NCBI GenBank assembly: GCA_035361075.1
Contig: DAOSBX010000046.1
Coordinates: 1-23,667 of the forward strand
Reading direction: 5' to 3'
Length of the DNA: 23,667 nucleotides
Source: Candidatus Hydrogenedens sp.
GTDB lineage: Bacteria > Hydrogenedentota > Hydrogenedentia > Hydrogenedentales > Hydrogenedentaceae
The notes beneath the pieces are model-generated. The model made no database searches. It had not been told where the DNA came from and saw only the letters and a program-made list of their open reading frames with translations. Shown here piece by piece: positions 1-6,977 of this stretch; position 1 is the first letter of the stretch, and each line of letters begins with the position of its first letter. Made by a program: the position numbers and the translations under genes.

Positions 1-327
1 AAATGGTTTTAATACATAATCATAAGCACCTTCTTTTACAGCGGCTCTTGCAGTTTCGATAGTTGCGTAGCCTGTCATTATGATGGGAACAATATCGGGA
101 TTGATTTCTTTTGCTTTGTGGATTAAAGTGATGCCGTCCATTTTAGGCATCATTATGTCTGTAAATAGAACGACTATCTCTTTTTGTTCAGAGAGTATTT
201 TTAACGCTTTGTCCCCATCAGAGGCTAATTCGACTGTGAAGCCTTCGTCTGTTAATAATTCATGAAGGACTTCACGAATAATTAATTCATCATCTGCAAT
301 TAATATTTTCTCTTTGTGTTTAGGCAT
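1..327 (-). CDS. Response regulator receiver domain (C-terminus cut off by window edge)
   Basis: This is the N-terminal 109 residues of a two-component response regulator; the gene continues beyond the left edge. The receiver fold is complete in its key residues. The acidic pair is D12-D13 (motif IADDE), the phospho-acceptor is D57 in FTDIMMPKMDG, the switch threonine is T85 in IIMTGYA, and the conserved lysine is K107 in YVLKPF. The segment ending GAYDYVLKPF resembles receivers joined to sigma-54 activator (NtrC-type) or further signalling domains, but the output domain is not visible. ATG at 327 is taken as the start; a GTG sits directly before it at 330, and no clear ribosome site precedes either. 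It diverges from the ceramidase-like gene across about 120 AT-rich bases that carry a perfect palindrome. Confidence 0.93.
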   Translation of the reverse strand, partial: MPKHKEKILIADDELIIREVLHELLTDEGFTVELASDGDKALKILSEQKEIVVLFTDIMMPKMDGITLIHKAKEINPDIVPIIMTGYATIETARAAVKEGAYDYVLKPF

Positions 328-350
328 CACGACATTTTAACCCAATAAAA

Positions 351-364
351 TTTGAATATTCAAA
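351..364. promoter_or_regulatory. 14-bp perfect palindrome between divergent genes
   Basis: TTTGAATATTCAAA is identical to its reverse complement. It lies 24 to 37 bases upstream of the response regulator start and about 90 bases upstream of the ceramidase-like gene. This is a fitting place for a dimeric repressor or activator to control one or both. The half site TTTGA/TCAAA also occurs, with different spacing, at 4548-4562. No binding protein can be named, and in AT-rich DNA a single palindrome of this length could be chance. Confidence 0.35.
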
Positions 365-403
365 ATTAAAACAATAAATTAAATAATTATAAGTGTTATT
401 TTA

Positions 404-409
404 TATAAT
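404..409 (+). promoter_or_regulatory. Possible -10 box for the ceramidase-like gene
   Basis: TATAAT lies 42 bases before the ATG at 452, so transcription would start near 416. There is no TG extension and no recognisable -35 box at the usual distance, so support rests only on the -10 match and its position. Confidence 0.25.
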
Positions 410-451
410 AAGAAACGGATAAAAGAAACAAATAATATAAGGTATGGTCAC

Positions 452-1849
452 ATGGAAAAGAAGCGGTATTATTTTAGATGGCGAGTTATTGTTTTGTTGT
501 TAAGTTTTTTCATTAGTAACTGTATATATGGGATGTCAGCAGGTATTGCAAAGGTTGTAATTACGCCTGATATAACTCGTGAGCCTGTTGGTGTTTTTGG
601 GAATAAGATGACGCACGTTGGGAGGGATATTTATGCGAGGGCTCTTGTATTAAATGATGGAGAGAAAAGGCTTGTTATTGTTACATACGATTTAAATTGT
701 CTTGATGTGGCTACACCTATATTACGGGAACGGATAGAACAGGAATTAGGGATAGCACCGGAATATTTTATTCCTTTAGCAACACATAATCATTGTGCTC
801 CAATTCAGATTGTTCCAGATAATTTTGAGTATGGTCGTTGGTTAGCCCAAAAGATATTTGAATTAATTCAAGAAGCGATAAGGAATGAAAAAAGTTCGGT
901 GTCTTTGGAGTTTGGTTTTGGGTATGTATATCATTTGATAAGTGTAGGTAATGCTCCTATAGATTATGAGGTGCAGGTTTTAAAAGTCATTGATGAAACG
1001 GGCAGTCCAATGGCTATACTTTTTAATCATCCTACACATCCATTGCATGTCGAAGGGCAAAATCATGTTATAGATACAGGTCATGTTGGATATGCAGTTG
1101 AATATCTTGAGAAGGAATATGCTGGGGCACTGGTTTTGTATGCGGATGCATGTGGAGCAAATCAATTTACGAAAAATATGATGAGTGCTCCGTTGTCAGT
1201 TGTTCAACGATATGGGGAAGAATTAGCAAAGGAGGTTGTTAACATTGTGCAAGGGAAGCAAACGGTTATTGATGGTCATATTCGAAGTTCTTTTCAAATA
1301 GTTCCTTTATCGTTGGGAAAACCGATTTCACGGGAAGAAGCGGAACGACTTTCTTTGTTCTATCCTACGGATATAGGTTATGTTCCGTATCCACATCCTG
1401 ACCGTGATACGAACTGGCTTCGTTCAGTATTGAAGCATTACAAAGAGAATATCCCCTTCCCGATACGGAGTTCAGACAAAATATGTACTGATGATGGTTT
1501 TCTTGTAGAACAAAATCCTGACGGTAGGAAATATCCGTGTAGGTATGAAGAGTCTATTGTTGCGAAAATAGGCAATTTAATTTTTGTAGCATTGCAGGGA
1601 GAAGTTTGTGCACCGATTGGTATGCGGATTAAGGATGCTTTTCGTAATGAACATCCTATTATGTTGTTTGCATATATGGGTGAACACAATTTATATATAC
1701 CGACGCGTGAGATTGTTAGATTAGGTATTTATCAGGCTAAGGTAATTCAGGAGCAATATGCATCACCTGTGGGTTGGTCGCCTACGGTTGAAGATGAGAT
1801 GGTCAGTGCTGTTCAAAGTCAGATTAAAGAGATTTTAAGAATTAAATAG
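452..1849 (+). CDS. Exported neutral/alkaline ceramidase-like zinc hydrolase
   Basis: The 465-residue protein belongs to the neutral/alkaline non-lysosomal ceramidase N-terminal family, whose characterised members cleave the amide bond of ceramide. Residues 1-30 form a Sec signal (basic start, then a hydrophobic run around 12-24), so the enzyme should act outside the cytoplasm. Likely zinc ligands are in place: THNHCAP at 111-117, NHPTHP at 202-207, Glu394 in LQGEVCAPIG and Tyr426 in NLYIPT. Two points argue against a true ceramidase. It is much shorter than the roughly 650-750 residues of known enzymes, lacking the C-terminal beta-sandwich. At the GDVSP position that carries the catalytic serine it has ADACGANQ (around 241-248). 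Many uncultured bacteria carry such short family members of unknown substrate. The HAD gene follows after 31 bases and is probably co-transcribed. Confidence 0.8.
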   Translation: MEKKRYYFRWRVIVLLLSFFISNCIYGMSAGIAKVVITPDITREPVGVFGNKMTHVGRDIYARALVLNDGEKRLVIVTYDLNCLDVATPILRERIEQELGIAPEYFIPLATHNHCAPIQIVPDNFEYGRWLAQKIFELIQEAIRNEKSSVSLEFGFGYVYHLISVGNAPIDYEVQVLKVIDETGSPMAILFNHPTHPLHVEGQNHVIDTGHVGYAVEYLEKEYAGALVLYADACGANQFTKNMMSAPLSVVQRYGEELAKEVVNIVQGKQTVIDGHIRSSFQIVPLSLGKPISREEAERLSLFYPTDIGYVPYPHPDRDTNWLRSVLKHYKENIPFPIRSSDKICTDDGFLVEQNPDGRKYPCRYEESIVAKIGNLIFVALQGEVCAPIGMRIKDAFRNEHPIMLFAYMGEHNLYIPTREIVRLGIYQAKVIQEQYASPVGWSPTVEDEMVSAVQSQIKEILRIK

Positions 1850-1880
1850 TTGATGATTTAGAGGAGAAGAGATAGTACTT

Positions 1881-2609
1881 ATGATTAAAGCGGTTTCATT
1901 TGATTTTTGGGGAACATTGTTCAGAGATGCCTTTGGAAGGGAACGAGGTCAATATAGGGCAAAGGCGATATTGGATGTTGTCAAGGAGCGTATCTCATTG
2001 GAGGATGCGTTAGAAGCCTTATCTGTTGTGGGTAGGGAGTTTAGCCGATGCCATATTGAGGAGCAGAGAACCCTTACACCAGAAGATGCAGTTGATATTG
2101 TGTGTCTTAATCTTGGTTTAGAATTACATGATAAGGACCGAAAATATCTTGCAGAAGAATTTGCGACTGCAATCCTTGTATTTCAGCCTGAACCGATTGA
2201 GAATGCGTTGGAAGCGGTTCGATATACGGCTCAATTTGTTCCTGTGGGCTTAATATCAGATACTGGGATTTCGCCTGGGTCGTCATTGAAACAATTACTC
2301 GAAATACATGGTTTTACTGAATATATTACGTCGTATCGTTTTTCAGATGAAGAGGGAGTATCCAAACCACAGTCTGTGATGTTTGAGAAGACGGCAGTTG
2401 AATTAGGTGTTCAACCAGAGGAATTATTACACATTGGTGACCTGGAACTGACAGATATTATTGGTATAAAACAATTAGGAGGGAAGGCATGTCTCTTTAC
2501 CGGGGCAACTATGAAATATCTTGGTAGAACAATTGCTGATTTCCAATTTTCAGATTGGTTAAGTTATATTCAAGAACTACCTAATATCCTCAATCATTAT
2601 TATGATTAA
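1881..2609 (+). CDS. HAD-superfamily hydrolase
   Basis: The 242-residue protein has the four HAD motifs. Motif I is FDFWGTLF with nucleophile Asp8, motif II is LISDTG with Ser126, motif III is Lys162 in GVSKPQ, and motif IV is IGDLELTD with Asp187 and Asp192. Residues about 15-100 form the alpha-helical cap typical of subfamily I. Phosphatases of the family usually have DxD in motif I; here the second acid is Trp10, so classical phosphatase chemistry is uncertain. An aromatic residue at this position is also seen in haloacid dehalogenases (DxYGT). GAGGAG occurs upstream but about 14 bases from the ATG, further than usual. The gene follows the ceramidase-like gene closely and probably shares its transcript, which ends at the hairpin at 2631. 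The substrate is unknown. Confidence 0.85.
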   Translation: MIKAVSFDFWGTLFRDAFGRERGQYRAKAILDVVKERISLEDALEALSVVGREFSRCHIEEQRTLTPEDAVDIVCLNLGLELHDKDRKYLAEEFATAILVFQPEPIENALEAVRYTAQFVPVGLISDTGISPGSSLKQLLEIHGFTEYITSYRFSDEEGVSKPQSVMFEKTAVELGVQPEELLHIGDLELTDIIGIKQLGGKACLFTGATMKYLGRTIADFQFSDWLSYIQELPNILNHYYD

Positions 2610-2630
2610 TGTTGATATGTAAAGAGGAAG

Positions 2631-2654
2631 AACCTCAATTGAAGGTTGTTTTTT
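2631..2654 (+). terminator. Rho-independent terminator after the HAD gene
   Basis: An imperfect hairpin (AACC paired with GGTT, continued by TCAA/TTGA with one bulged A) spans 2631-2647 and is followed by six Ts at 2649-2654. It lies 22 bases after the HAD stop codon, between convergent genes, which is where a terminator is expected. The stem is short and not GC-rich, so strength is uncertain. Confidence 0.5.
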
Positions 2655-2690
2655 AGAGGGGTGTATCCGGGTTGAATTTATCTATGATGG

Positions 2691-4394
2691 TTATTCATTT
2701 TCAATTTTTAGTGTAAAGTTTTTACCAGTTACGATGGATTCATCTACCACTATGGGTCCGTGTTCGGGCAATACGACGGGCATCTTAATTACATTTAAGA
2801 TGTCTTTTTGAATGTCAATTCCAGGCATAACCCAGCGTAATTCCATTCCTTTTTCGGTTAAAACGAATGCACCGATGTGTGTTATATAAAAGACTTGTTT
2901 GCCATTTTTTAAGGCTTCTTTTCCATTAAAAGTAATTTCGTCTACTTTTTCTATAAATTTAGGTTGACCGTGACTTAGTACTTTTACTTTTCCATTTTCA
3001 ATTTTTATTTTTGCTTGATTTCCCCATGCAACACAGAAGAAGACTTTTTTTGCGGCGGTGGTTAGGTCGATAAAACCACCAGGCCCGACGTAATTAATAG
3101 CACCTTCGCCTCGTTTTGATACGTTTACATTTCCATCACCATCCACCTGTAAAGCACCGAGAATGACACTATCTAATCGTTGATACATTCGTGAGAAAAT
3201 GGTTGCAGATGAGACAATTTCTGTTGGATTTACAGAGGCACCGAAGAATATTCCGGGTGCTGGTAAGCCACCTAATACTCCGCTTTCGGTCATGAGTGTA
3301 ATATCTTTCATGGCACCACTTTCGTAGAGGAGTCGAGATGTTTCTTCTGGCAGTCCTACGCCGATGTCTACATAATCACCTTTTTTAGAATATTGTACGA
3401 ATATTGATGCGGAGAGACGTGCTAAGACTTCATCGGCAGGTGTTCGTCGTGGTGTAATTCCGAGGACATTATTTACAAAGCGAACTCTTGCGATACCTTC
3501 ATCAATAGGGGTTTTGCTGTTTAGTGTGATAAAATCCCAATAGCGGGTATGTCTTACTCCACCAGTTTGTTCTGTTCCTTTCCATACAACAACGGCGTCA
3601 ATGTCTGATGCAGGTAGGAAAATTTCATCGTAACCTTTTTCAACGATTTGTCCAACATTGGCTATTACAATACCACCACGTCTTTTTACTGCTTTGGTAA
3701 TTTCGTAACTCTCTGAGATTAGAACGCAGTTTTTAATATATATGTTGCCTTCACGGTCTGCGGATGGTGCATTGAATACCGCAACATCTAACCAGGGGAT
3801 TTCATATTTAAGTGAGTCGTTGACAACGGATACGTATTGCGGTTTATTACCGTTCAAAACGGGTGTGCCTCGTCCTGTACGGGGGTCAATAAATGTGCCA
3901 ATGCCCGTTTTGTTAATGATATAGTTTTTTCCTTCTTCTCCCATTGCTTTAAGTATCAAGGTAAGGGTTCCTTGAGGGATGATATGAAGTTCACATAGCC
4001 CTTGGTCTGCTAATTTTAAGATGGATTTAAATGTCTCGGTATGCCCGGTAAAAAATCGGGTGCATAATCCGGGTAAGCCTAATTCTTCTAATGTTCCGGG
4101 TATTTTGCCTCTTCCTCCCTGTCCTCCAACACTGACGATGGTTAGGTTTTTGGGTTTGCCAGTTTCTTCAAACATTTCTCGAATTGCCCACCATATCAGG
4201 GATGCACGTTGATTCCCTGCAAGTCCAGATGTGCCAATGACAGCCCCATCGGGTATTAAAGAAACTGCTTCACGGGCACTCATAAATTTGGGATTACCAG
4301 GGACACGTACTGCCTTTTTTGTATTTCTCCAATCCCAAGTTGCTCTCCATCGTGCAATTAGATATAAAAGTTGGAGTTTTGTGAACAAATTCAT
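2691..4394 (-). CDS. Single-chain acyl-CoA transferase (propionate CoA-transferase-like)
   Basis: The 567-residue protein looks like a family I CoA transferase in which the alpha and beta halves are fused. It would move CoA between acyl-CoA and a free acid such as acetate or propionate in the cytoplasm. The N-terminal half (about 37-300) carries GTSGLAGN and the glycine-rich VSVGGQGGRG. The C-terminal half has YVDIGVGLPEE (351-361), the TESGVLGG segment with Glu370 as the expected catalytic glutamate, GIFFGAS, and NYVGPGGFIDLTTAAKK (about 434-450). Length is close to the fused propionate CoA-transferase group (about 520-570). AAAGG lies about 11 bases before the ATG at 4394, with a TATAAT box further upstream. 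The true acid substrate cannot be read from sequence; it could be short-chain or 3-oxo acids. Confidence 0.88.
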   Translation of the reverse strand: MNLFTKLQLLYLIARWRATWDWRNTKKAVRVPGNPKFMSAREAVSLIPDGAVIGTSGLAGNQRASLIWWAIREMFEETGKPKNLTIVSVGGQGGRGKIPGTLEELGLPGLCTRFFTGHTETFKSILKLADQGLCELHIIPQGTLTLILKAMGEEGKNYIINKTGIGTFIDPRTGRGTPVLNGNKPQYVSVVNDSLKYEIPWLDVAVFNAPSADREGNIYIKNCVLISESYEITKAVKRRGGIVIANVGQIVEKGYDEIFLPASDIDAVVVWKGTEQTGGVRHTRYWDFITLNSKTPIDEGIARVRFVNNVLGITPRRTPADEVLARLSASIFVQYSKKGDYVDIGVGLPEETSRLLYESGAMKDITLMTESGVLGGLPAPGIFFGASVNPTEIVSSATIFSRMYQRLDSVILGALQVDGDGNVNVSKRGEGAINYVGPGGFIDLTTAAKKVFFCVAWGNQAKIKIENGKVKVLSHGQPKFIEKVDEITFNGKEALKNGKQVFYITHIGAFVLTEKGMELRWVMPGIDIQKDILNVIKMPVVLPEHGPIVVDESIVTGKNFTLKIENE

Positions 4395-4439
4395 AGTTTA
4401 TTAACCTTTTATAAATATTTTGTTTATTTTTGCGGAAAG

Positions 4440-4445
4440 ATTATA
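4440..4445 (-). promoter_or_regulatory. -10 box for the CoA transferase gene
   Basis: On the minus strand, TATAAT reads from 4445 to 4440, placing transcription start near 4433 and leaving a leader of about 38 bases. The -35 region (about 4463-4468) is a weak match and falls inside the inverted repeat at 4451-4471. Confidence 0.4.
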
Positions 4446-4450
4446 TTAAA

Positions 4451-4471
4451 TTATGAATGCACATTTCATAA
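4451..4471. promoter_or_regulatory. Inverted repeat over the CoA transferase -35 region
   Basis: TTATGAA at 4451-4457 and its exact complement TTCATAA at 4465-4471 are separated by seven bases. The repeat covers the expected -35 position of the minus-strand promoter whose -10 is at 4445-4440. An operator there could block or recruit RNA polymerase. The regulator is not identifiable. Confidence 0.4.
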
Positions 4472-4519
4472 ATTAATTTTTTTTATTGTTTTTATTGTCA
4501 GGTATGTGAAATTTTTAAT

Positions 4520-4528
4520 TGTTATAAT
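4520..4528 (+). promoter_or_regulatory. Extended -10 promoter, distal, for the HAAS-PspC gene
   Basis: TGTTATAAT contains TATAAT with the TG extension one base before it. Transcription would begin near 4535, giving a leader of about 90 bases. The same nine bases occur at 20952-20960. A TTGTCA at 4495-4500 is 22 bases upstream, too far for a standard -35, so the extended -10 would have to do most of the work. Confidence 0.4.
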
Positions 4529-4547
4529 TTTGGGCAAGTATTAGACA

Positions 4548-4562
4548 ATTTTGAGTCAAAAT
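4548..4562. promoter_or_regulatory. 15-bp perfect inverted repeat upstream of the HAAS-PspC gene
   Basis: ATTTTGA and TCAAAAT flank a single G. The site lies just downstream of the distal start (about 4535) and overlaps the -35 zone of the proximal -10 at 4577, so a bound dimer could switch both. It shares the TTTGA/TCAAA half site with 351-364 but with one rather than four central bases. Confidence 0.4.
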
Positions 4563-4576
4563 AGGTTTAGTTTTTA

Positions 4577-4582
4577 TATAAT
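4577..4582 (+). promoter_or_regulatory. Possible proximal -10 box for the HAAS-PspC gene
   Basis: TATAAT lies 44 bases before the GTG start. There is no TG extension. TTGAGT at 4551-4556 is the best -35 match, but the spacer of 20 bases is long. Confidence 0.3.
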
Positions 4583-4625
4583 AATTTGTAATCAATATAT
4601 TTTTTAATTAACAAAAGGAAAGATT

Positions 4626-5453
4626 GTGATACTGACACAGAGACAGGCAAATATAATTGATAATTATTTATCAGAGGTAGATAAAGCGTTAGGTGCAAGT
4701 ATAGGAGAAAATTATAAGAAGGAAATACTTGCGAAACTCAAGGAAAGGATTTATTCTGCATTACGACAAAATGAAAGAAGTTATATTAATGATGAAGAGT
4801 TAATCCGTATATTAGAAGAACAATTTGATACACCTGAGGTTCAGGCAAGGAAGATTATTCATCCTAAGGATGCAAAGAAAGTTTTGATATTAAATCGAGA
4901 GGGAGGGATATGGCTTGGTGTTTGTAGTGGTATTTCTTTGAGAAGTAAGTTGCCTGTGTTGTTTATACGATTATTATTTGTTATGTTGGGTATTATTTTG
5001 GGGATTGGTTTATTTTTATATATTGCATTTTATTTTTGGTTATATTTTAGGTCTGGTATATATAGAGGCACGTCGGTACAGTGGGGGTTTTTTATATGGC
5101 AAATATTTCTTACGATATTGATTTTGATGGCGGTGTTTGGATGTTCAGTTTTAATATTAAAGGGAATTGAGTATATTCACTATAATTATGTAAGTCATCT
5201 TTCGGAGAAGAGCAGACTATTATATGATGCATATAACTATAATATTATGATATGTCTTTGTTTTTGTTGGACATGTTTATTATGTGGATGTATGGGAGGT
5301 TTACCTTTGAAGAATGAGTGGGATAAGACATTTAGGAATTTGAGGGATGCTCAAATAGCCCTTTTTGTTTTTTTAGAATTTATTTTAATAGTAAGTTTAT
5401 GTGTTTGGCTTATTGTCGATGCGGTTGATGTTATTAGGGATATAGTAATATGA
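4626..5453 (+). CDS. HAAS + PspC domain membrane protein
   Basis: The 275-residue inner-membrane protein has three parts. Residues 1-78 resemble the HAAS helical domain (YLSEVDKAL near the start, then alternating helices). Residues 85-141 form a PspC domain, recognised by GIWLGVCSGIS followed by RLLFVMLGIILGIGLFLYIAF. The C-terminal part has three more predicted membrane segments near 154-178, 206-226 and 247-270. PspC proteins sense or buffer envelope stress, and HAAS domains are found with PspC and DUF4097 proteins, one of which lies two genes downstream. The third membrane segment has six cysteines between 210 and 222, which is unusual. The start is GTG, supported by AAAAGGA at 4613-4619, six to seven bases upstream. 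A leader with two possible promoters and a dyad precedes it. Confidence 0.82.
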   Translation: MILTQRQANIIDNYLSEVDKALGASIGENYKKEILAKLKERIYSALRQNERSYINDEELIRILEEQFDTPEVQARKIIHPKDAKKVLILNREGGIWLGVCSGISLRSKLPVLFIRLLFVMLGIILGIGLFLYIAFYFWLYFRSGIYRGTSVQWGFFIWQIFLTILILMAVFGCSVLILKGIEYIHYNYVSHLSEKSRLLYDAYNYNIMICLCFCWTCLLCGCMGGLPLKNEWDKTFRNLRDAQIALFVFLEFILIVSLCVWLIVDAVDVIRDIVI

Positions 5454-5491
5454 CATGTTCGTCATTTTAATGATACATTAGATATAGATAT

Positions 5492-5500
5492 TGGTATAAT
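5492..5500 (+). promoter_or_regulatory. Extended -10 promoter for the S1P-lyase-like gene
   Basis: TGGTATAAT contains a consensus TATAAT with the TG extension. Transcription would start near 5507, about 27 bases before the ATG. The -35 zone is a poor match. The site implies that the lyase gene can be expressed separately from the PspC gene before it. Confidence 0.45.
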
Positions 5501-5533
5501 TTTTTTAAGTTTAATGATTAGAAGGAAGGAAAT

Positions 5534-6955
5534 ATGGTAATGATGATTCCTGAGAAGGGTAAGACTTCAGATGAAGTGTTGAAGGAATTAGAATCTGCAA
5601 GGCAGAATGATGCTCGTTGGGAGGAAGGAAGGATATTTAGTTTGGTATTTCATCATTCAGAGGAACATTCTCAGTTAATAAAAGAGGCGTACGGGATGTA
5701 TATCCATGAGAATGGACTAAATCCGATGGCTTTTTTGAGTTTGAGGAAGTTTGAATCCGAAGTGGTACAAATGACGGCTTCTTTGCTTCATGGGGATAGT
5801 GAGACAGTAGGTTGTATGACTTCTGGTGGGACGGAAAGTATTTTATTAGCCATGAAAACATATAGGGATAAAGCGAGGAAGGAACGTAAGAAGCGTTACT
5901 TTGTGCCTGAGGTTGTTTTGCCAGATACTGCACATGTGGCGTTTGAGAAAGCGGGTGAATATTTTGACATAAGGATGATACATGCCCCAGTGGATAAAAA
6001 AGGAAAAGTAGATATTAAAGCGATGGAACGGAGGATAACACCCAATACGGTTGCGTTGGTAGGTTCTGCACCGAATTATCCTTATGGAACTATTGACCCG
6101 ATTGAAGAATTGAGCGAATTAGCAATTAAATATAATTTAGGGTTGCACGTAGATGCGTGTGTAGGTGGTTTTGTTTTGCCATGGTTTGAGCGGTTAGGAG
6201 AGGCTATTCCTCGGTTTGATTTTCGAGTGCCAGGGGTAACGTCTATTTCTGCAGATTTGCATAAATATGGTTATTCAGCTAAAGGTGCGTCGGTAATTTT
6301 ATATCGTTCGATAGAGATAATGAAGCATCAAATTTTTGTTTATGTAAACTGGCCTGGAGGGATATTTATGTCGCCAGGGATAACGGGAACCCGACCTGGT
6401 GGTGCTATTGCATCTGCTTGGGCAACCCTTATGAGAATGGGGCAGGAGACATATCTGGAAAATGCACAAAAATTAATAGGGGTGATTAAGAGGTTTCAAG
6501 AAGGGATAAAATCGATTTCGGAGTTAGAAATTATTGGAGACCCTCAGGGACCTTTATTTGCTTATTGTAGTAAAGATGAACGAGTAAATATTTATTCTGT
6601 TGCGGATTTGTTAGAGGAAAAAGGGTGGCACATTGACCGCCAGCAAAAACCTCCCAGTATCCATTTTATGATTAACCCTATACATGAGAAAATTGTTGAT
6701 GAATATATTCGTGATTTGAAAGAGGCGGTTGAGAAGGTGAAAGAGCATCCAGAACTTGCAAAACAGTCGAAAGCACCGACATATGGAATGATGGCAAACG
6801 TCCCATTACGAGGCTTGGTTGAGTCAGAAGTGCGGAAAATTGTTGCAAATATGTTTAAGAGTGAATCGCAGAATATTGTTCTTGATGAACCAAATGCTCC
6901 TGTAAATGGATTAAATATATTGAAAACGTTGTTGAACTATCTAAAAGGGAAATAA
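5534..6955 (+). CDS. PLP-dependent lyase of the sphingosine-1-phosphate lyase family
   Basis: The 473-residue protein is a group II PLP decarboxylase-fold enzyme and reads most like sphingosine-1-phosphate lyase, which splits a phosphorylated long-chain base into phosphoethanolamine and a long-chain aldehyde. Visible signatures are TSGGTES at 96-102 (phosphate cradle), His134 likely stacking on PLP, HVDACVGGF with Asp207, and ADLHKYGYSAKGAS at 240-253 where Lys244 should bind PLP. SADLHKYG followed by KGASVILYR, and VNWPGG followed by GITGTRPGG, fit S1P lyase better than glutamate or tyrosine decarboxylase. No membrane anchor is seen, unlike the eukaryotic enzymes. AAGGAAGGA lies directly before ATG 5534; ATG 5540 is an alternative with better spacing. 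No sphingosine kinase is visible. A related amino-acid decarboxylase activity cannot be excluded. Confidence 0.85.
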   Translation: MVMMIPEKGKTSDEVLKELESARQNDARWEEGRIFSLVFHHSEEHSQLIKEAYGMYIHENGLNPMAFLSLRKFESEVVQMTASLLHGDSETVGCMTSGGTESILLAMKTYRDKARKERKKRYFVPEVVLPDTAHVAFEKAGEYFDIRMIHAPVDKKGKVDIKAMERRITPNTVALVGSAPNYPYGTIDPIEELSELAIKYNLGLHVDACVGGFVLPWFERLGEAIPRFDFRVPGVTSISADLHKYGYSAKGASVILYRSIEIMKHQIFVYVNWPGGIFMSPGITGTRPGGAIASAWATLMRMGQETYLENAQKLIGVIKRFQEGIKSISELEIIGDPQGPLFAYCSKDERVNIYSVADLLEEKGWHIDRQQKPPSIHFMINPIHEKIVDEYIRDLKEAVEKVKEHPELAKQSKAPTYGMMANVPLRGLVESEVRKIVANMFKSESQNIVLDEPNAPVNGLNILKTLLNYLKGK

Positions 6956-6977
6956 TTTTTATTATTATGCTAATCTT

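Noticed and set aside
80..265. Open frame on the plus strand at the left edge
   Set aside because: It is antisense to the receiver domain, whose catalytic residues are all intact on the minus strand.
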